A DNA stretch of 64,000 nt from JAPPHY01 sp965247535 (GTDB taxonomy: Bacteria > Chloroflexota > Dehalococcoidia > Lucifugimonadales > UBA2985). Positions 60,200 through 64,000 of the stretch are shown in pieces (within the stretch, counting starts at the first letter, position 1; each line of letters opens with the position of its first letter). The notes under the pieces are model-generated. The model was not told where the DNA came from. It was given only the letters and a program-made list of their open reading frames with translations, and searched no databases. Made by a program: the position numbers and the translations under genes. Location of the stretch: positions 372,001 to 436,000 of the forward strand of contig OZ252018.1 in assembly GCA_965247535.1 (NCBI GenBank), written 5' to 3'.

Positions 60200-62470
60200 A
60201 TGGCACAGGTAAGTCTTGACTCGGGCGGCACGCTGCAAGTACACGATGGCCTCTACGAATTCGTCAGAGACGAGGTTGTGGAGGGCACCGGGCGAACAGC
60301 CGACGAGGTATTCCGCATTCTGGGCGATCTCGTGGAGCGTTTCGGCCCCCGAAACCGTGAGCTGCTGGCCAGGCGCGAGGAGGTCCAGGGCAGAATAGAC
60401 GACTACTACCGCGAGAAGCGGAGCAGCGGCTGGCGCCCCACGCCTGAGGCGGCGGAGCAGGACGCTGCGGACCTTGAGCGGTTCCTCATCGGTATCGGCT
60501 ACCTCAGCCCCAGCAAGCCCGTCGATTTCCGGATGACCACGCCTCAGCTGGACGCAGAGATGGGGCAGAACGGACCGGAACTAGTCACGCCGGTGACCAA
60601 CGCCAGCATGGCCGTGGGCGGCGCAAACGCCCGGTGGGGAAGCCTCTACGACGCCTACTTCCTGAGTGACGTTCACCCGGAGATCGACCGCGACGAGCAG
60701 CGACCCGCAAGGTTGAGGATGGTGGTGGAGGAGACCAACGCCTTCCTAGACGAACACGTGGCCAGGTGGGACGGCGGCGTCCGGTTCGACGACGTCGCGC
60801 GGTACTCAGTGTCTCGCGGCGATGGGGGCCGGTACGAGCTTGTGGCTCACACCCGCGACGAGCGAGAGGCGCGGCTACAGGAGCCTGGAACGTTCGTCGG
60901 GTTCAATCTCGACGAGGACGGGCAGCTCTCTGACTTCTACCTCTCGGACAACGGGCTCAGGCTCCAGATACAGCTTTACGAAGGGGGCGTGGTCGACTCG
61001 GGTAACGGGCAGTTTCGCGACCTCGTCGTGGAGTCCGCGCTCACCAACATCATCGACTTCGAGGACGCCGTGACGGTCGTTGACGCAGAGGACCTGGTCA
61101 TGGCGCTTCGCAACTACCTCGGCGTCATACGGGGAGACCTGCTGGCCTACGGCTCCCGCGGCAACCTCAAGACCATCAACTCCGACCGGACCATGACGGA
61201 CGCGGACGGCAATACCCAAACGCTGAAGGCAACCAGCCTGATGTCCGTCCGCAACGTGTCGCTGCACATGTACACCGACGTGGTCGCGCTCAACGGCGAG
61301 GAAGTGCCCGAGCGGATGGTCGGCCTGCTTCTGACGACGCTCATAGCCTCCTCCCATGACAAGGGCTCCAATGGCGAGGATAGGGCAGAGGGCAGCGGCC
61401 CGTTGCCCGTCCGCGGGCCGAACAGCAGCAGGGGTTTCGTCTACCAGGTAACGCCCAAGCTCCAGACGGCGGAGGAAGTCGGGGAGCAGATGAGACTGTT
61501 CGCGGCCATCGAGGAGCGGCTGGGTATCGCCTCGGGCACAATCCTCATCGGCATAATGAACGAGGAGCTCGGTATGACCCTCCAGCTGGCGGACGCGCTC
61601 CGCGCCTCGCAGAGCAGGGTCTTCTTCATCAACACGGGCTTCCTGGATCGCACCGGGTCGCAGATCCGCGTCCAGATGCAGGCTGGGCCCGTTGACGTGA
61701 GGGACGACCTCACCCAGGCCACCTACAACACAAGCTACGAGCGACACAATGTTGACGTGGGCATTCAGACCGGCATCCACAAGCAGGGGAAGATCGGCAA
61801 GGGCATGCAGGTCAGGAACCGCGCAATGGCCGAGATGCTCCAGAGGAAGATTGACCACCCCCGGACCGGAGGCAACACCGCATGGGTGCCCGCTCCGTAT
61901 CCCAGCGACCTGCACTCCATGCACTACCACATGGTAGACGTGGATGAGGTGCAGCGGGCTATGGAGGACTCGCCGGCGCAGAACGTCGGCAGGGACGCGC
62001 TCCTGTCCTTCCCCGTGCTGGACGTGTCCAAGCTGGCCGGCGCGGACGTGAAGGAGAACCTGGTCATGAGGTACATCCACAGCATGGTGGCCTACGCGGA
62101 GCCGTGGGTCAACCGCGGCGTCGGGTGCAGCGGCGTGCTGAACTTCGACCGGGTTGAGGAGATGAAGGATCGCGCAACTGAGAGAATCGACAGCGCCGTG
62201 CTGGCCAACTGGAGGCTCCACGACGTCATTAGCCAGGCCGACATCGAGCAGGCGTTGGTGAGAGTGGCGGAGATCTTGGACGAGCAGAACGCGTCGTTGG
62301 AAGGATACGAGCCCCTGGCGGACACGCCGGACAAGCGGGAGCAGCTGCTGAACAGCCCGGCAATCGTGTCCGTGCTGCAGGTCATAGACGAGGCCGCGAC
62401 TTCTCCGAGCGCCTTCGTGGAGCCGGGCCTGTTCCGCTACCGGCGCGAGGTGAAGGCCTCCGCCGGCTAG
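60200..62470 (+). CDS. glcB: malate synthase G
   Basis: 756 residues of the G-isoform (E. coli has 723). It joins glyoxylate and acetyl-CoA to malate. The blocks RNVSLHMYTDVVALNGEEVP, GIMNEELGMTLQL (metal Glu), FFINTGFLDRTG (metal Asp), GGNTAWVPAPYPSDLHSMHY and GVGCSGVLNFDRVEEM are clear. The general base, Asp in MKDRATERI (about residue 657), lines up with E. coli Asp631. The ATG at 60200 follows AAGGAG. It gives the glyoxylate formed by neighbouring enzymes an anabolic outlet. No isocitrate lyase is seen here. Confidence 0.95.
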   Translation: MAQVSLDSGGTLQVHDGLYEFVRDEVVEGTGRTADEVFRILGDLVERFGPRNRELLARREEVQGRIDDYYREKRSSGWRPTPEAAEQDAADLERFLIGIGYLSPSKPVDFRMTTPQLDAEMGQNGPELVTPVTNASMAVGGANARWGSLYDAYFLSDVHPEIDRDEQRPARLRMVVEETNAFLDEHVARWDGGVRFDDVARYSVSRGDGGRYELVAHTRDEREARLQEPGTFVGFNLDEDGQLSDFYLSDNGLRLQIQLYEGGVVDSGNGQFRDLVVESALTNIIDFEDAVTVVDAEDLVMALRNYLGVIRGDLLAYGSRGNLKTINSDRTMTDADGNTQTLKATSLMSVRNVSLHMYTDVVALNGEEVPERMVGLLLTTLIASSHDKGSNGEDRAEGSGPLPVRGPNSSRGFVYQVTPKLQTAEEVGEQMRLFAAIEERLGIASGTILIGIMNEELGMTLQLADALRASQSRVFFINTGFLDRTGSQIRVQMQAGPVDVRDDLTQATYNTSYERHNVDVGIQTGIHKQGKIGKGMQVRNRAMAEMLQRKIDHPRTGGNTAWVPAPYPSDLHSMHYHMVDVDEVQRAMEDSPAQNVGRDALLSFPVLDVSKLAGADVKENLVMRYIHSMVAYAEPWVNRGVGCSGVLNFDRVEEMKDRATERIDSAVLANWRLHDVISQADIEQALVRVAEILDEQNASLEGYEPLADTPDKREQLLNSPAIVSVLQVIDEAATSPSAFVEPGLFRYRREVKASAG

Positions 62471-62511
62471 ACGCCGCCGCCGGCGCTTCCAAAGCTGGTA
62501 CCACCAGAGCC

Positions 62512-63189
62512 ATGACGCAGCCTGAAATCACCGGTAAGCTGGCCATCCTGATCGACTTCGACGGCACGGTGACGGAGCGTGACATGGGCGTTGCGCTCCT
62601 GGACGCATTTGCGGTGGAGGACTGGCGGCGATTCGGACGGATGCGAGAGGCCGGCCTCATCGTGGGGCGCGAGTGCCTTGCGAGCGAGTTCGGGTGCCTG
62701 CCCAGCAACAGGAAAGAGGAGATGGCGCGCTTTGTTAAGGAGGAGGCGGTGGTCAGACCCGGCCTGCGGGAACTGGTGGAGCTGTGCCGCGAGAGTGGCA
62801 TACCGCTGAACGTGGCGTCCAGTGGGCTTGGGTTCTACATTCGCCCCGTTCTGGCGGCGCACGGGCTTTCGGACGTGCCTGTGTTCAGCAGTCGCGGCAC
62901 GTTCGACGCGGGCGAGCGGGTGCGCGTGGTCTACGACGAGTGCCCGGAGATCTGCGACTCGGTTGGCGCATGCAAGTGCTACCATGCGCTCGAGTATGCA
63001 AGCATGGGCTACACAGTTGTAAGCGTAGGAGACGGCTTCTCGGACACTTGCCTGGCATCGAAGGCCGACTACGTCTTCGCGTGCGCCCGGCTCCGCGCAC
63101 ACTGCGAGGCCCATTCCATTCCATTCTTTCCATTCGGTGACTTCCACGACGTAATCGCGCGCCTGCCGGACCTGCTGCCGCGAAGATAG
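62512..63189 (+). CDS. HAD-IB phosphatase, MtnX/SerB-like
   Basis: 225 residues with IDFDGTVTERD (nucleophile Asp15 and Asp17), PLNVASSGLGFYI (motif II), and GDGFSDTCLASKADYVFA (motif IV). The overall form matches MtnX-like phosphatases, which dephosphorylate small phospho-enols such as a methionine-salvage intermediate. A Cys-rich patch CPEICDSVGACKC is unusual. No other methionine-salvage gene is nearby, so that role is not supported by context. It lies 41 bases after malate synthase. Confidence 0.85.
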   Translation: MTQPEITGKLAILIDFDGTVTERDMGVALLDAFAVEDWRRFGRMREAGLIVGRECLASEFGCLPSNRKEEMARFVKEEAVVRPGLRELVELCRESGIPLNVASSGLGFYIRPVLAAHGLSDVPVFSSRGTFDAGERVRVVYDECPEICDSVGACKCYHALEYASMGYTVVSVGDGFSDTCLASKADYVFACARLRAHCEAHSIPFFPFGDFHDVIARLPDLLPRR

Positions 63190-63271
63190 GCCGGGGCGCT
63201 TCCCTCCGGCCTGTCCGCCCATGCCAAGTGCCTCGTGAGATCGCGATACTGACACGCAGGCCGGAGCGCGC

Positions 63272-63300
63272 AGGACATGTGCGGCCGAATGCGGTAGAAT
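63272..63300 (+). promoter_or_regulatory. possible promoter of the CBS gene
   Basis: AGGACA (63272-63277) and TAGAAT (63295-63300) are 17 bases apart, about 100 bases before the CBS start. Confidence 0.4.
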
Positions 63301-63399
63301 TGACGCTAGAGTAGCATCTACGCGGGCGCCGCTTTGCGAACGCTAGGGCAATGAGGCGGGTAGAGGCGTGCAGAGGCCGGACCCGGGATGGAGGCAGAC

Positions 63400-63855
63400 A
63401 TGTTTGCACGCGACATAATGACCAGCCCGGTCGTTACCATCACGGAGAACTCCACAGTTGCAGACGCGGCAGCGCTCATGCTGAAGCACGGCGCGAGCTG
63501 CCTCCCAGTGGTCGACAGCGAGGGGAAGCTCACGGGCATCATCACCCACACCGACTTCGGCCTTCATCGCAAGTTCATTCCCATGTCGGGCCAGCTGTAC
63601 ACCCTAATGGGCTCGTACGTCCGGCCGGAGACGGTGGAGATGGTGGCCAGTGAGGTGAGCGCCAGACGAATCGGCGACGTGATGAGCCAACCCGTCGTCA
63701 CCCTGGAGGAGGACGCCCCCGTTGCAGAGGTGGCAGAACTCATGATTAGGAAGGGCATCAATAGGATCCCAGTCATGCGGGACAAGGAGATTGTTGGCAT
63801 AATCACCAGGCACGACCTGGTCAAGCTGATGCTCCAGAACATGCCAGGGAGTTGA
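63400..63855 (+). CDS. CBS-domain pair protein
   Basis: A 151-residue stand-alone pair of CBS domains: ARDIMTSPVVTITENSTVADAA to GIITHTDFGLH, and IGDVMSQPVVTLEEDAPVAE to GIITRHDLVKLML. Each has the DxM and TxxD nucleotide-site motifs. Such proteins sense adenine nucleotides and regulate partners. The ATG at 63400 has GGAGG at 5 bases, so I prefer it to the ATG at 63388. Nothing more is recognised between its stop and the window end. Confidence 0.93.
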   Translation: MFARDIMTSPVVTITENSTVADAAALMLKHGASCLPVVDSEGKLTGIITHTDFGLHRKFIPMSGQLYTLMGSYVRPETVEMVASEVSARRIGDVMSQPVVTLEEDAPVAEVAELMIRKGINRIPVMRDKEIVGIITRHDLVKLMLQNMPGS

Positions 63856-64000
63856 CCCGCAGGGGTAATTCGTTGGCGGCCATCCTCCCGTGTGCCAAAG
63901 AGTCGCCGTGCGGGGCCGCCGCTGGAGGCTGCCCAGCCGGAGCCGTTCCGCCGACGGGGCAGACGCTGGGCTGATCACAACCTGAGGCCCACATATTGAG

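Noticed and set aside
60200..62470. Loss of the catalytic Asp in malate synthase G
   Set aside because: A MAEM segment first looked like a substituted catalytic MADM. Counting from the conserved Cys (GIGC, Cys617 in E. coli) places Asp631 in MEDRATLRI, which is conserved here as MKDRATERI.
62512..63189. Methionine-salvage role for the MtnX-like phosphatase
   Set aside because: No other salvage gene is in the window, and the fold alone does not fix the substrate.
1..64000. CRISPR arrays, tRNA or rRNA genes, transposases, integrases
   Set aside because: Intergenic regions were read for regular spaced repeats, T-loop motifs and rRNA-like sequence, and all proteins were checked for transposase or integrase motifs. 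None was found.

Overview
The window is a high-GC bacterial chromosome segment with no rRNA, tRNA or CRISPR array that I can see. The gene content suggests a Chloroflexota bacterium, probably Dehalococcoidia or the SAR202 side of that phylum. The signs are expanded CaiB/BaiF-type proteins, an enolase-superfamily enzyme next to C2/C3 acid enzymes, lipoproteins with Thr-Pro-rich linkers, and frequent GTG and TTG starts behind good Shine-Dalgarno sites. The lineage is an inference from gene content, not a phylogeny.

Layout. 1-12.7 kb: a truncated secreted metalloprotease, recA-recX, a heterodimeric ABC exporter, a small membrane protein, a Trm112-like protein, folP-folK, a cysteinyl-tRNA synthetase fused to a glycosyltransferase, and lipB. 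12.7-16.5 kb: a catabolic run with a FAH-family hydrolase, an Ldh2-type dehydrogenase and an MFS carrier. 16.6-18.6 kb: a less GC-rich two-gene cassette bracketed by two copies of a ~112 bp direct repeat. 18.7-22 kb: a lone molybdenum hydroxylase large subunit with a MoaD-like protein, and a Tag-like glycosylase. 22.2-28.7 kb: a MarR regulator followed by four consecutive MFS exporters. 28.7-32 kb: a VOC protein, a probable phosphatase relic, and a membrane-anchored LuxR regulator with a thioredoxin-fold lipoprotein and a structured leader.

32.1-46.7 kb is one minus-strand block. It holds three double-domain CaiB/BaiF-like proteins, a thiolase-fold protein with its DUF35 partner, two HAD paralogues, and a dipeptide-type ABC importer (binding lipoprotein and two permeases, no ATPases). 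In all six CaiB/BaiF domains the position of the usual catalytic Asp is occupied by Gln, Gly or Cys, and the thiolase lacks its nucleophilic Cys. The block therefore looks like an acyl-CoA pathway built from re-tasked folds.

46.8-52.2 kb: a single-chain restriction-methylation enzyme sits between two ~183 bp direct repeats that duplicate the promoter and first 46 codons of a DUF3052-like gene. This is the pattern expected from insertion with a long target duplication. The intact DUF3052 gene leads an ABC-2 transporter operon.

52.2-64 kb: an SDR, an NHL-repeat protein without a canonical start codon, a lipoprotein gene with a consensus promoter and almost no leader, then a glyoxylate/glycerate group (glycerate kinase, hydroxyacid reductase, enolase-superfamily dehydratase, HpcH/HpaI aldolase, malate synthase G) with a DinB protein, a HAD phosphatase and a CBS-pair protein. 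The last group could turn sugar acids or glyoxylate into 2-phosphoglycerate and malate.
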